DNA of 64,000 nucleotides, from the NCBI RefSeq assembly GCF_042681745.1, contig NZ_JBHUGF010000010.1, positions 2,976,001-3,040,000 of the forward strand, written 5' to 3'. Of the stretch, positions 18,029 to 25,994 are shown piece after piece. Every line of letters starts with the position of its first letter. Within the stretch, counting starts at the first letter, position 1. A program made the translations under genes and the position numbers. Under the pieces are notes generated by a model that saw only the letters and a program-made list of their open reading frames with translations, was not told the origin of the DNA and ran no database searches. The DNA is from Saccharibacillus nicotianae (lineage in GTDB: Bacteria; Bacillota; Bacilli; Paenibacillales; Paenibacillaceae).

Positions 18029-18886
18029 GTGACCCGTAAATACAAAGACGAACTGCTCAAGTTCACTTTTATCGTTCCTGCACTACTATTTTTTATACTT
18101 GTTGTTGTGTTTCCTTTTTTTCGCGGAGTCAATATCGCTTTCACCAACTGGAACGGTATCGATATGTCTTACGATTATGTAGGTCTGCATAATCTCAAAT
18201 TACTATTTACCGATACAGAACTGCTAAATCCGATCAAAAACACCTTGTTTTTCGCTATTTTCACTACCGTATTTATCAATGTAATCGGCTTGGGACTTGC
18301 TGTAGCACTGAATACCAAGTTCCCGGGTGTTAATTTGCTCAAAAGTTTTATCTTTATGCCGATGGTGATCAGTCTTGTACTGGCAGCTATTATCTGGCGT
18401 TATATTTACAGCGATATTTTTCCGACGATTTTCCATACCGATGGAGGTCTACTCGGAAATCCTACGACAGTAATGCTAGGGATATCGATTATTAGTGTCT
18501 GGAAAGAAGTCGGTCTGGCAATGGTTATTTATTATGCAGGACTACAGACAATTCCCAAAGATATGTACGAATCAGCGCATATAGATGGCGCAGGTAGCTG
18601 GACCCAATTTTCCAAAATCACTGTTCCTTTGTTGATGCCTGCATTTACGTATTGTATTCCACTCTGGATCGGTACCGGATTACGGCAATTTGATTATCCG
18701 ATGGTCGCTACCAAAGGCGGCCCGGGTACATCATCTGAGACATTAGCGATGTATGTGTACAATTATGAATTTCCTTATTTCAAAGCAGGTTACGGACAAA
18801 TGGCAGCGCTGATGTTATTCTTCTTTATCTTGATCGTAACAGTGTTCGTCACGAACTATTTCCGCAGAAGAGAGGTGGAATATTGA
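18029..18886 (+). CDS. Sugar ABC transporter permease (MalF/LacF type)
   Basis: 285 residues with six predicted membrane helices; the EAA loop that contacts the ATPase is YESAHIDGAGSWTQFSKITVPLLMP in part (residues about 185-209). GTG start with GGTGGTGAT upstream. Neighbours: binding lipoprotein upstream, partner permease overlapping by four bases. No ATPase gene is in this operon, so a shared MsmX-type ATPase encoded elsewhere probably energises it (known for many Bacillus sugar importers; inference here). Confidence 0.92.
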   Translation: MTRKYKDELLKFTFIVPALLFFILVVVFPFFRGVNIAFTNWNGIDMSYDYVGLHNLKLLFTDTELLNPIKNTLFFAIFTTVFINVIGLGLAVALNTKFPGVNLLKSFIFMPMVISLVLAAIIWRYIYSDIFPTIFHTDGGLLGNPTTVMLGISIISVWKEVGLAMVIYYAGLQTIPKDMYESAHIDGAGSWTQFSKITVPLLMPAFTYCIPLWIGTGLRQFDYPMVATKGGPGTSSETLAMYVYNYEFPYFKAGYGQMAALMLFFFILIVTVFVTNYFRRREVEY

Positions 18887-19746
18887 ATACTTCGGTTCCG
18901 ATCGTACAGGTCAAAGAAACGCCTAATCGTCGCTTTCCCAAAGTTTTACGAGTAATTATGCTGTATATTATCGCTATTTTGTTTTTATTTCCGTTTTATA
19001 TCGCGATCGTGTATTCGATCAAAACACCTGTAGAAACAGCTCAAAGTCCGCTTGCTTTTCCAACACATATTGCATGGTCTAACTATAGTGATGCGATAGC
19101 CGCTTCTAACTTTTTTCTTGCTTTGCGTAATAGTGTGTTAACAACGATCGGTACTGTCCTTTTGACGATTACGGTCTGTTCGATGGCAGCTTATATGATT
19201 GCTCGTAACAACAATCGGTTTTACAACTTTTTCTACTATCTATTTATGTCTAGTATTATGTTGCCTTTCCAAGTACTTATGTTTCCACTGTACAAAACAT
19301 GGACAGAACTGCATTTATTAAATACAATTCCAGGTCTAATTATTGCTTTGACCGGTGTACAGATTGGTTATTTTGCTTTTCTGTATGTAGGCTTTATCAA
19401 GACGGTTCCGCGAGAATTAGAAGAATCTGCTACGCTTGATGGCGCATCTAGATATCGAACCTTTTTTAGTATTATTTTCCCGTTACTCAAGCCAATCAAT
19501 TCAACGATTCTAGTACTGAGCGCGCTTGGAGCATGGAATGACTTTGTGGTATCAATGATTATCGTGCAGAAAAAAGAAGCTTCTACATTACCGCTTGTTC
19601 AATTTCAATTTTTCGGTGAATATACATCAGAGATCAATATGGCATTTGCAGCGATTATTTTGTCGATGATTCCAATTATGGTGTTCTATCTATTCGCGCA
19701 AAAATATATTATCGGCGGTGTGACGGCTGGAGCTGTGAAAGGATAA
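18883..19746 (+). CDS. Sugar ABC transporter permease (MalG/LacG type)
   Basis: 287 residues, six predicted helices, EAA loop EESATLDGASRYRTFFSIIF. TTG start overlaps the preceding stop and has AGAGGTGG upstream. Typical MalG-type ending (FAQKYIIGGVTAGAVKG). Forms the inner-membrane channel with the previous gene product. GH43 follows after 51 bases, so the imported substrate is probably an arabinose- or xylose-containing oligosaccharide. Confidence 0.92.
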   Translation: MNTSVPIVQVKETPNRRFPKVLRVIMLYIIAILFLFPFYIAIVYSIKTPVETAQSPLAFPTHIAWSNYSDAIAASNFFLALRNSVLTTIGTVLLTITVCSMAAYMIARNNNRFYNFFYYLFMSSIMLPFQVLMFPLYKTWTELHLLNTIPGLIIALTGVQIGYFAFLYVGFIKTVPRELEESATLDGASRYRTFFSIIFPLLKPINSTILVLSALGAWNDFVVSMIIVQKKEASTLPLVQFQFFGEYTSEINMAFAAIILSMIPIMVFYLFAQKYIIGGVTAGAVKG

Positions 19747-19797
19747 CACTGATCACATCACTATAGTACATGACAGCTACTACAAAGGAGTTTTGAG

Positions 19798-20790
19798 ATG
19801 GATACTCAATCTTCACCTTCTTCTGCTACACTTACTTATCGCAATCCAATTATTGAACAACGTGCTGATCCGTGGGTGTATCGACATACCGATCAACAAT
19901 ATTATTTCACTGGTTCTGTTCCTTCTTTTGACTATATCGAACTTCGACGCGCCGCTACGATTCAAAGTCTGGCTGATGCAGAACCTGTTATAGTATGGCG
20001 TAAGCCTGATAGCGGGCCAATGAGTCATTTAATCTGGGCTCCCGAAATTCATTATATCTATAATAAATGGTATATCTATTTTGCCGCCGCAGCTACAGAT
20101 GAAATTGTGGATGGTCTTTTCCAGCATCGTATGTTTGTACTGGAAAATGATCATCCTGATCCGCTACAAGGTTTATGGATTGAAAAAGGACAAATCGTTA
20201 CACCCTGGGATACTTTTGCTCTAGATGCGACAACATTTATACATCAAGATCAGCAATATCTGTTATGGGCACAAAAAGAACCTGAAGTCGATGGCAATTC
20301 TAATTTATACTTATCTCTTATGGCAAATCCATGGACACTACAAGGTACGCCAACCCGACTAACTATCCCTGAACTATCATGGGAATGTATAGGATTCAAA
20401 GTCAACGAAGGCCCTGCTTTTTTAAGAAAACAAGATCAATTGTTTATCAGCTATTCTGCCAGCGCTACCGATCATCATTATTGTCTTGGATTACTTACAG
20501 CAGATACGAATAGTGATATTCTAAATGCTGAATCATGGAGCAAAAGCGATCAGCCTGTATTTGGCACAGCCGAAGCTCATTCTCAATATGGCCCCGGACA
20601 TAATTGCTTTACGATCTCCGAAGATGGTCAACATGATGTGATAATCTATCATGCTCGTAATTACAAAGAAATTTCAGGCAATCCATTATATGATCCGAAC
20701 CGCCATATGCGCGCTCAAGTGATCCAATGGAAGTCCGACGGTACACCTGACTTTGGTATACCTGTTGCTGATACTATACAGACCGATTGA
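19798..20790 (+). CDS. Glycoside hydrolase family 43 (arabinofuranosidase/xylosidase type)
   Basis: 330 residues, no signal peptide, so it acts in the cytoplasm on imported oligosaccharides. GH43 five-bladed propeller signatures: ADPWVYRH (catalytic base Asp), HLIWAPEIHYI, FALDATTFIH (pKa-modulating Asp), VNEGPAFL (acid Glu), and YGPGHNCFT. The pattern fits alpha-L-arabinofuranosidase-like GH43 enzymes, though beta-xylosidase activity cannot be excluded. Ribosome binding site AAAGGAG. Last gene of the transporter operon. Confidence 0.88.
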   Translation: MDTQSSPSSATLTYRNPIIEQRADPWVYRHTDQQYYFTGSVPSFDYIELRRAATIQSLADAEPVIVWRKPDSGPMSHLIWAPEIHYIYNKWYIYFAAAATDEIVDGLFQHRMFVLENDHPDPLQGLWIEKGQIVTPWDTFALDATTFIHQDQQYLLWAQKEPEVDGNSNLYLSLMANPWTLQGTPTRLTIPELSWECIGFKVNEGPAFLRKQDQLFISYSASATDHHYCLGLLTADTNSDILNAESWSKSDQPVFGTAEAHSQYGPGHNCFTISEDGQHDVIIYHARNYKEISGNPLYDPNRHMRAQVIQWKSDGTPDFGIPVADTIQTD

Positions 20791-20853
20791 AATCTATCTG
20801 TCCATTAGCTACCAAGCAAAGAATTTATTTTGTTATTTTTCACCTTTTACCTC

Positions 20854-20879
20854 TTACTTCTTACTTCTTACTTCTTATC
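20854..20879. repeat. Short tandem repeat TTACTTC
   Basis: Three perfect copies of the 7-mer TTACTTC plus degenerate copies on each side, between the GH43 stop and the terminator. Probably slipped-strand expansion. Confidence 0.7.
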
Positions 20880-20898
20880 AAATAAATAAACTATTATC

Positions 20899-20949
20899 AA
20901 AAAAAACCTTTGTATCACTGAGATATTTCAGCGACGCAGAGGTTTTTTG
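20899..20949. terminator. Bidirectional terminator
   Basis: AAAAACCTTTGT and GCAGAGGTTTTT arms with a further CACTGA/TCAGCG stem; A-run before and T-run after. Serves the convergent GH43 and LysE genes. Confidence 0.75.
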
Positions 20950-20998
20950 ATTGATTTTCTATTATATATGTAATATTCGCTTTACTTCTGTATTTATT

Positions 20999-21619
20999 TT
21001 AAAATATTTCATACATATAACCATACAAAAGAAAGAGCGCAATTCCCCAGATCATCAAAGCTGAACATTTGTTCAATACATGTAACCATCTACCAGAGGA
21101 ATCCAGTCGACCTACCCAATGCCCACTTACTGCCAGACAGACAAACCATACCCACGAAACGATAATACATGTGATTGTAAAAATAAATTTGTCGATCCCT
21201 TCATACGGTAATGAACTAATCCCGATAACACCGATTGTATCTAGCAATGCATGTGGATTGAGCAATGATACTGATAAAGCAAACACAATCTGTTTGCGCA
21301 TCGACAATGCTTGTATACTCCCCTGCTTAGAATCAGTACTGCTTTGCCATGTGATATACCCCATATATAGAAGAAACACGATTCCACCGATCATCAAAAC
21401 ATGCTTAATCCACGGTAATCCGAGCACTAATAATGACAATCCACCTACAGCCAGACTAATAAGTAACGTATCGCAAATACCTGCTGTTATAATTACGGGC
21501 AGAGCACGCCAGAGTGGTCGCTGTACAATCCCTTGTTGAAAAATAAAAATATTTTGTACCCCTAAAGGTAAAATAAGCCCTAGTGCTAATAAAAAAGCAT
21601 GCATCACAATACCAACCAT
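20999..21619 (-). CDS. LysE/ArgO-family amino acid exporter
   Basis: 206 residues, about six membrane helices. The opening LALGLILPLGVQNIFIFQQGI and the segment SLLNPHALLDTIGVIG are typical of LysE/ArgO, which export basic amino acids such as lysine or arginine. ATG at 21619 has AAAGGAGA upstream. Divergent from a MocR-type regulator, which probably controls it. Normal length for the family. Confidence 0.88.
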   Translation of the reverse strand: MVGIVMHAFLLALGLILPLGVQNIFIFQQGIVQRPLWRALPVIITAGICDTLLISLAVGGLSLLVLGLPWIKHVLMIGGIVFLLYMGYITWQSSTDSKQGSIQALSMRKQIVFALSVSLLNPHALLDTIGVIGISSLPYEGIDKFIFTITCIIVSWVWFVCLAVSGHWVGRLDSSGRWLHVLNKCSALMIWGIALFLLYGYMYEIF

Positions 21620-21747
21620 ATCTGTTCTCCTTTCACTTGCATATCTAAGTCTACCTTGAATATGCTAGTAAAGGTACAGCCAAATTAATAGGATACAACC
21701 CAACCAAATCGATACTATTCTATCTTTTCTATAAAGGAGTACAATCA

Positions 21748-23196
21748 ATGAATTATTGGAAGCCTGATCGACAATCAACTATACCTTTACATCAACAAAT
21801 TGAACACTATATTCGTCATAAAATAATTAGCGGTGAATGGCCTGTCGGAACTCGTTTGCCTTCACAACGTCAATTAGCTTCTTCATTTGAAGTAAACCGG
21901 AGTACAATTACGATCGCATTAGATGAATTAAAATCATGGGGGATTATTGAGGGTAATAAAGGAGGAGGCACCACAGTCATCAACAACACATGGAACATGA
22001 TTGCTGCTGCTTCACAGCAAACGATTGATTGGCAAGCGTATGTAAAGGCAGGCACACATCAACCCAATCTAAAAACGATTCAAAAAATTAATCATGCTGA
22101 ATTTGCTCAAGGCATAATTCGTACAGGCACAGGCGAATTAGGCAAAGAGTTAATGCCTCATCATCAAATCTCTTCTATTTTACAACAAGCTCCATCTGAA
22201 ATTTTTTTAGGATATGAAGAACCAAAAGGTAATTTTGAATTAAGACAGCAGATTGCTCAGTACGTAAAACAATGGGGTATACATTGTAGCTCTGATTCTA
22301 TTTTGATCGTATCTGGATCTATTCAAGCGCTACAATTAATAGCTGTAGGACTTCTCGCTCGCCCTTCTAGTATTGTAGCTGAATCTTCATCTTATATTCG
22401 TTCTATTCAAGTATTTCAATCTGCTGGGATACCTATCCATTCTGTTGCTATGGATAAAGAAGGGATTGATCTGCAAGATTTGCAAGCTACTGTCGCTCAA
22501 TATCAATCAGGATTAGTATATACCATTCCTACTTTTCATAATCCAACAGGGATATTGATGTCTGAGCAACGTCGTCGTGATCTGATCGAGCAATGCCAAC
22601 AGTTACGATTACCGATTATTGAAGACGATGTATATCGTGAACTATGGTTAGATGATATTCCTCCTGCTCCACTCAAATCACAAGACACTAATGGAAATAT
22701 CGTTTATCTAGGAAGCATGTCCAAAATGATGAGTCCAGGACTGAGAGTAGGCTGGGTAATCGCGCCTGAACCGGTTATCGAACGATTAGCAGATATCAAA
22801 ATGCAAACAGATTACGGTTCTAGCAATCTGTCTCAATATGTTGCTACACAATGGTTCGCTCAAAGTTATCATGAACCCCATATCCAATGGGTACGTGAGC
22901 AACTACGAATACGTCGTGATCAGATGCTTGAGCTATTGCAACAATATTTTCAAGATATAGCCGATTGGGAAATACCTACCGGAGGCTTTTATATCTGGGT
23001 CAGATTAACAGTCATAGTACCGATGCAACAATTGTTTGAGCACGCTATTCAAGCTAATATCCTGATCAACCCCGGTTATTTATATGAAGCAGAAGCTACT
23101 TCATCTATCAGATTATCTTATGCGTATACTTCACCAGAGCATCTTCGCACGAGCATAGCACTTTTAAAAAAATATATTATTTTACTGAGGCGTTAG
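21748..23196 (+). CDS. MocR-family (GntR-aminotransferase) regulator
   Basis: 482 residues. Winged helix at residues about 10-75 (IPLHQQIEHYIRHKIISGEW, SQRQLASSFEVNRSTITIAL), then a fold-type I aminotransferase-like domain that binds pyridoxal phosphate: SGSIQALQLIAVGLL, TFHNPTGILM, and the Schiff-base lysine in GSMSKMMSPGLRVGW. Such proteins usually sense PLP or an amino-compound adduct rather than catalyse transamination. Ribosome binding site AAAGGAG. Its divergent LysE neighbour is the likely target. Confidence 0.9.
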   Translation: MNYWKPDRQSTIPLHQQIEHYIRHKIISGEWPVGTRLPSQRQLASSFEVNRSTITIALDELKSWGIIEGNKGGGTTVINNTWNMIAAASQQTIDWQAYVKAGTHQPNLKTIQKINHAEFAQGIIRTGTGELGKELMPHHQISSILQQAPSEIFLGYEEPKGNFELRQQIAQYVKQWGIHCSSDSILIVSGSIQALQLIAVGLLARPSSIVAESSSYIRSIQVFQSAGIPIHSVAMDKEGIDLQDLQATVAQYQSGLVYTIPTFHNPTGILMSEQRRRDLIEQCQQLRLPIIEDDVYRELWLDDIPPAPLKSQDTNGNIVYLGSMSKMMSPGLRVGWVIAPEPVIERLADIKMQTDYGSSNLSQYVATQWFAQSYHEPHIQWVREQLRIRRDQMLELLQQYFQDIADWEIPTGGFYIWVRLTVIVPMQQLFEHAIQANILINPGYLYEAEATSSIRLSYAYTSPEHLRTSIALLKKYIILLRR

Positions 23197-23328
23197 CACA
23201 ATCAATAATCATTGATATTGTGAAATAATTTGCTGATTTATCAGTGTTATTATCTCACTTACTTATTTACTGTGCATACTATCAATGATACTATTAGCCT
23301 ATAGCTTCGATAGACCATTTTAAGTCTA

Positions 23329-23440
23329 GAGAAAAGCAAACCATTCGAAAGGATGGGACGCAAAGTGTGGAGTCTAACAAGTATAGCTAAAATATACTTT
23401 ATTGATTGTCCTACCGCCCCGAACAGTGATCGGGGTTTTT
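23329..23440 (+). ncRNA. c-di-GMP-I (GEMM-I) riboswitch with terminator, upstream of sortase
   Basis: The aptamer core GCAAACC, then GAAA tetraloop hairpin (CCATTCGAAAGGATGG), then GGGACGCAAAG and the 3' block CCTACCG match class I cyclic-di-GMP riboswitches. The base before CAAACC is G, the version that prefers c-di-GMP over cyclic AMP-GMP. A terminator hairpin CCCCGA/TCGGGG with T-run (23417-23440) directly follows, so control is probably by transcription termination of the sortase mRNA. Confidence 0.85.
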
Positions 23441-23483
23441 CTGTTTTTTTATTATATACAACACGAGATACGGAGTGATATCT

Positions 23484-24128
23484 ATGAAAAAGTGGTCTTA
23501 TTTATTTATTTTGCTAGGTATTATGATTCTAGCTTATCCACAAGTCAGTGAATGGTATGCCGATTGGCAACAAGATCGCTTATTAAGTGAGGCCGAAAGC
23601 GAAGCAATTGCTCCATCTACCGCTCAACCTACAAATTTAAAAAGTGGCTATGCCAAAGTAAATCATCTTTTAAATGAAGACAGTGAACAGTCTAACTCTG
23701 CTCCAGCGCCGGTACAAGGGGATGTTTTAGGCATTATTACAATCGATAAGATTGATGTAAAATTACCGATTGTAGAAGGAGCAACACGTGAGAATATGCG
23801 TAGTGCCGCTGTACACATTTCCGAAACAGATCAATTAGGGCAAAAAGGAAACTTTGCTATCGCCGCTCATCGTGCCCACAAATACGGACGACTTTTTAAT
23901 CGATTAAATGAAGTGAAAATTGGCGATATTGTGAAAATTGAGTCCGGGGGTAAACTTTTCGAATATAAAACCGATAATATAAGTATAGTGGAACCTACTG
24001 ATATATCAGTATTACAAAGTAATCCTAATCGTGAAGAAATCACGTTAGTTACTTGCGATCCTCTAGTTAATCCGACTCATAGACTTATTATCCATGCACA
24101 GCGGATATCGACAAATATTTCTAGTTGA
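23484..24128 (+). CDS. Sortase (class D-like)
   Basis: 214-residue membrane-anchored transpeptidase. One N-terminal helix (YLFILLGIMILAYPQ) anchors it; residues about 70-205 form the sortase barrel with catalytic His in AIAAHRAHKYG, Cys in TLVTCDP and Arg in THRLIIHAQ. It cleaves a C-terminal sorting motif of surface proteins and links them to the wall. ATG at 23484 with GGAG at eight bases is preferred over GTG at 23475. It follows a c-di-GMP riboswitch with terminator. No clear LPxTG-type substrate is encoded in the window. Confidence 0.88.
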   Translation: MKKWSYLFILLGIMILAYPQVSEWYADWQQDRLLSEAESEAIAPSTAQPTNLKSGYAKVNHLLNEDSEQSNSAPAPVQGDVLGIITIDKIDVKLPIVEGATRENMRSAAVHISETDQLGQKGNFAIAAHRAHKYGRLFNRLNEVKIGDIVKIESGGKLFEYKTDNISIVEPTDISVLQSNPNREEITLVTCDPLVNPTHRLIIHAQRISTNISS

Positions 24129-24208
24129 TTTTTCTCAATTTAATGATATTATAGTAAATATGAACAACCAGTAACTTTTAAGGTTTAGGAATTTAGACAC
24201 TCAACCAT

Positions 24209-24318
24209 AAAAGCTTCTGCACGATAATGGCAAACCTGTCGAAAGACTGGGACGCAAAGCTAAAGGGCCTTACCTCTTATGGGGTTGGCAGCCAGCCACC
24301 GAATGAAGAAGCTTTTTT
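24209..24318 (+). ncRNA. c-di-GMP-I riboswitch, first of a tandem pair, with terminator
   Basis: Aptamer about 24222-24301 with GGCAAACC, GTCGAAAGAC hairpin, GGGACGCAAAGC, and GGCAGCCAGCCACCG. It is enclosed by perfect 10-bp arms AAAAGCTTCT (24209-24218) and AGAAGCTTTT (24307-24316) ending in a T-run, so the closing stem doubles as an intrinsic terminator. The base before CAAACC is G, consistent with c-di-GMP. Confidence 0.9.
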
Positions 24319-24372
24319 CTATACAATAAATATCCTTTTTATGTAATATATGCAAATTTAAACTAAAATTCA

Positions 24373-24453
24373 AACGATAACGGCAAACCTGTCGAAAGAC
24401 TGGGACGCAAAGCTAAAGGGCCTTGACCACATGGCAGCCAGCTACCGAAAGGA
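24373..24453 (+). ncRNA. c-di-GMP-I riboswitch, second of tandem pair, abutting the ribosome binding site
   Basis: The first about 50 bases repeat the preceding aptamer with one change (ACGATAACGGCAAACC, GTCGAAAGAC, GGGACGCAAAGC), a recent-looking duplication at an offset of 153 bases. The 3' end GCTACCG runs straight into AAAGGA (24448-24453), the ribosome binding site of the next gene. There is no T-run, so control of translation initiation is likely. Confidence 0.9.
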
Positions 24454-24462
24454 ATATTAATC

Positions 24463-25275
24463 ATGAAAAAACTTCTGCTAACTTGCTTGACAGCATTCAC
24501 TCTTATCTCTTTCGCTCCGATGCATACTTATGCATCGACAACTCCTGATACTGACACTTGGTTAGACACTTCAACTGTAAGTGAAGGCTTTATCGCTGTT
24601 CATTACAATGCACCTAGTCACACTCGTACTAAATTGATGATCAGCAAAAACGATGTAAACTACACTTACGATCTTAACGCTTCTCAATCTGATTCTTCTT
24701 TCCCTTTACAATTAGGCAACGGAACATATAATGTAACAATTCTTGAGAACACATCTGGTAACAGCTACAAGAAAGTTCAAGGTGATTCTCTTGAAATGAA
24801 CCTTAACAATGAAAATGCTGTCTATCTTGCTTCCACTCAAAATGTAGATTGGAAAAATGCTCCTGCTTTAATTAGCAAAGCACAACAATTGACTAAAAAT
24901 GCTACAACTGACGCAGAAAAAGCTCAAGCCATCTACGATTATATTACAACTAATGTAAAATACGATTATAAATTTGCTAGTGAATTACCTGCTGTATATG
25001 TACCAGATGCTGCTACTACATTAGTATCCAACAAAGGAATCTGCTACGATTACGCTTCTCTAAATGCAGCAATGCTTCGTAGTGTAGGTGTTCCTACGAA
25101 ATTGGTTATGGGTACTTCTACAAATGTTAAAGAATACCATGCTTGGAACGAAGTATTCTTGAATGGTAAATGGGTAACAGTAGATACAACAGTAGATGCT
25201 ACTCTAAAACAAAACGGTAAAACAACAACTTTAACTAAAAACGCTGCTGATTACAAAGCTGCTAAAACATACTAA
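24463..25275 (+). CDS. Exported transglutaminase-like (cysteine protease-fold) protein
   Basis: 270 residues with a signal peptide (KKLLLTCLTAFTLISFAP, cleavage near YAS). The N-terminal half is a beta-rich domain; residues about 150-245 form a transglutaminase-like core with the triad Cys in GICYDYASLNAAML, His in YHAWNEVFL and Asp in TVDTTVDA. Secreted members often act on peptides or cell-wall proteins. Expression is placed under two c-di-GMP riboswitches in series, so it is probably tied to the sessile/motile switch. Whether it crosslinks or cleaves is unknown. Confidence 0.88.
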   Translation: MKKLLLTCLTAFTLISFAPMHTYASTTPDTDTWLDTSTVSEGFIAVHYNAPSHTRTKLMISKNDVNYTYDLNASQSDSSFPLQLGNGTYNVTILENTSGNSYKKVQGDSLEMNLNNENAVYLASTQNVDWKNAPALISKAQQLTKNATTDAEKAQAIYDYITTNVKYDYKFASELPAVYVPDAATTLVSNKGICYDYASLNAAMLRSVGVPTKLVMGTSTNVKEYHAWNEVFLNGKWVTVDTTVDATLKQNGKTTTLTKNAADYKAAKTY

Positions 25276-25321
25276 TATCTTATGTTGAATATTCATACCA
25301 TTTGAATATTCATGCACAACT

Positions 25322-25366
25322 AAAAAAGGGTTATTGATAATTTATATTATCAATAACCCTTTTTTG
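25322..25366. terminator. Strong terminator after transglutaminase-like gene
   Basis: AAAAAAGGGTTATTGATA and TATCAATAACCCTTTTTT arms, nearly perfect, with A- and T-runs. Serves both convergent genes. Confidence 0.9.
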
Positions 25367-25424
25367 GTATCTTATTTATTTTTTATTTCCAGTCATTTTA
25401 GAATTTATTAATATTATATTCTCG

Positions 25425-25994
25425 TTATTCTGAACTTTGAGGCGGTTCTTTTTTGCTAAGTTCTCCGCCCATCGCTTTGAGAAAATGTAATCCTACCGAT
25501 AAAGAAGATCGGACATCAGGATCACGCATCATTCCAAGCAATCCGAGCATTCCTGGCGGATGATCATCTGAATGACTGTTCTTTTTCCCGACTTTAGAAG
25601 GCTTATCGGTCTCATGCAATTGCTGTGAAGAATCAGCATGTAGGTCTCCCAGATGATCTAATCCTGCTCCTAATGCTTTGATCAGCTTCTCTAGTTCTTT
25701 AGGATCAAGCTTGCCTAATACTTGAATCAATGTAAAAGCATTTTTGATCAAAGGCGGCAAATTCATGCCTTCGATCATATCGATACCGATTGCACTAATC
25801 GGAATTCTATTTTTAAGCGCAGCATCTGCTATATCCAACACACCTGCTCGATCTAATTCTTTGACAATCTCTAGCATTTTTAAGATCGATTCGGTATTGT
25901 CGGTTAATGCTTTGATCAATAGACCCAGTGATTGAGCTTGAAGCTCCGCTTCTGTCGGAATATGACGTTCGATCTGCTTAATAGGTCTCGCCAT
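25425..25994 (-). CDS. DUF1641 protein, partner of formate dehydrogenase (YrhD-like)
   Basis: 189 residues, soluble and helical, with the DUF1641 pattern around LLKALTDNTESILKMLEIVK-like sequence and PPLIKNAFTLIQVLGKLDPKELEKL (seen in part). ATG at 25994 has AAGGAG upstream; the longer frame to 26027 lies inside the formate dehydrogenase gene without a site. It overlaps the dehydrogenase end by 17 bases, as yrhD follows yrhE in Bacillus. Its role is not established; a small partner or maturation subunit is the usual guess. The C-terminal third is polar and His/Ser-rich. Confidence 0.85.
   Translation of the reverse strand: MARPIKQIERHIPTEAELQAQSLGLLIKALTDNTESILKMLEIVKELDRAGVLDIADAALKNRIPISAIGIDMIEGMNLPPLIKNAFTLIQVLGKLDPKELEKLIKALGAGLDHLGDLHADSSQQLHETDKPSKVGKKNSHSDDHPPGMLGLLGMMRDPDVRSSLSVGLHFLKAMGGELSKKEPPQSSE

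Noticed and set aside
24209..24453. Near-identical repeats as a CRISPR-like array
   Set aside because: Only two copies with aptamer structure and a ribosome binding site; they are duplicated riboswitches.
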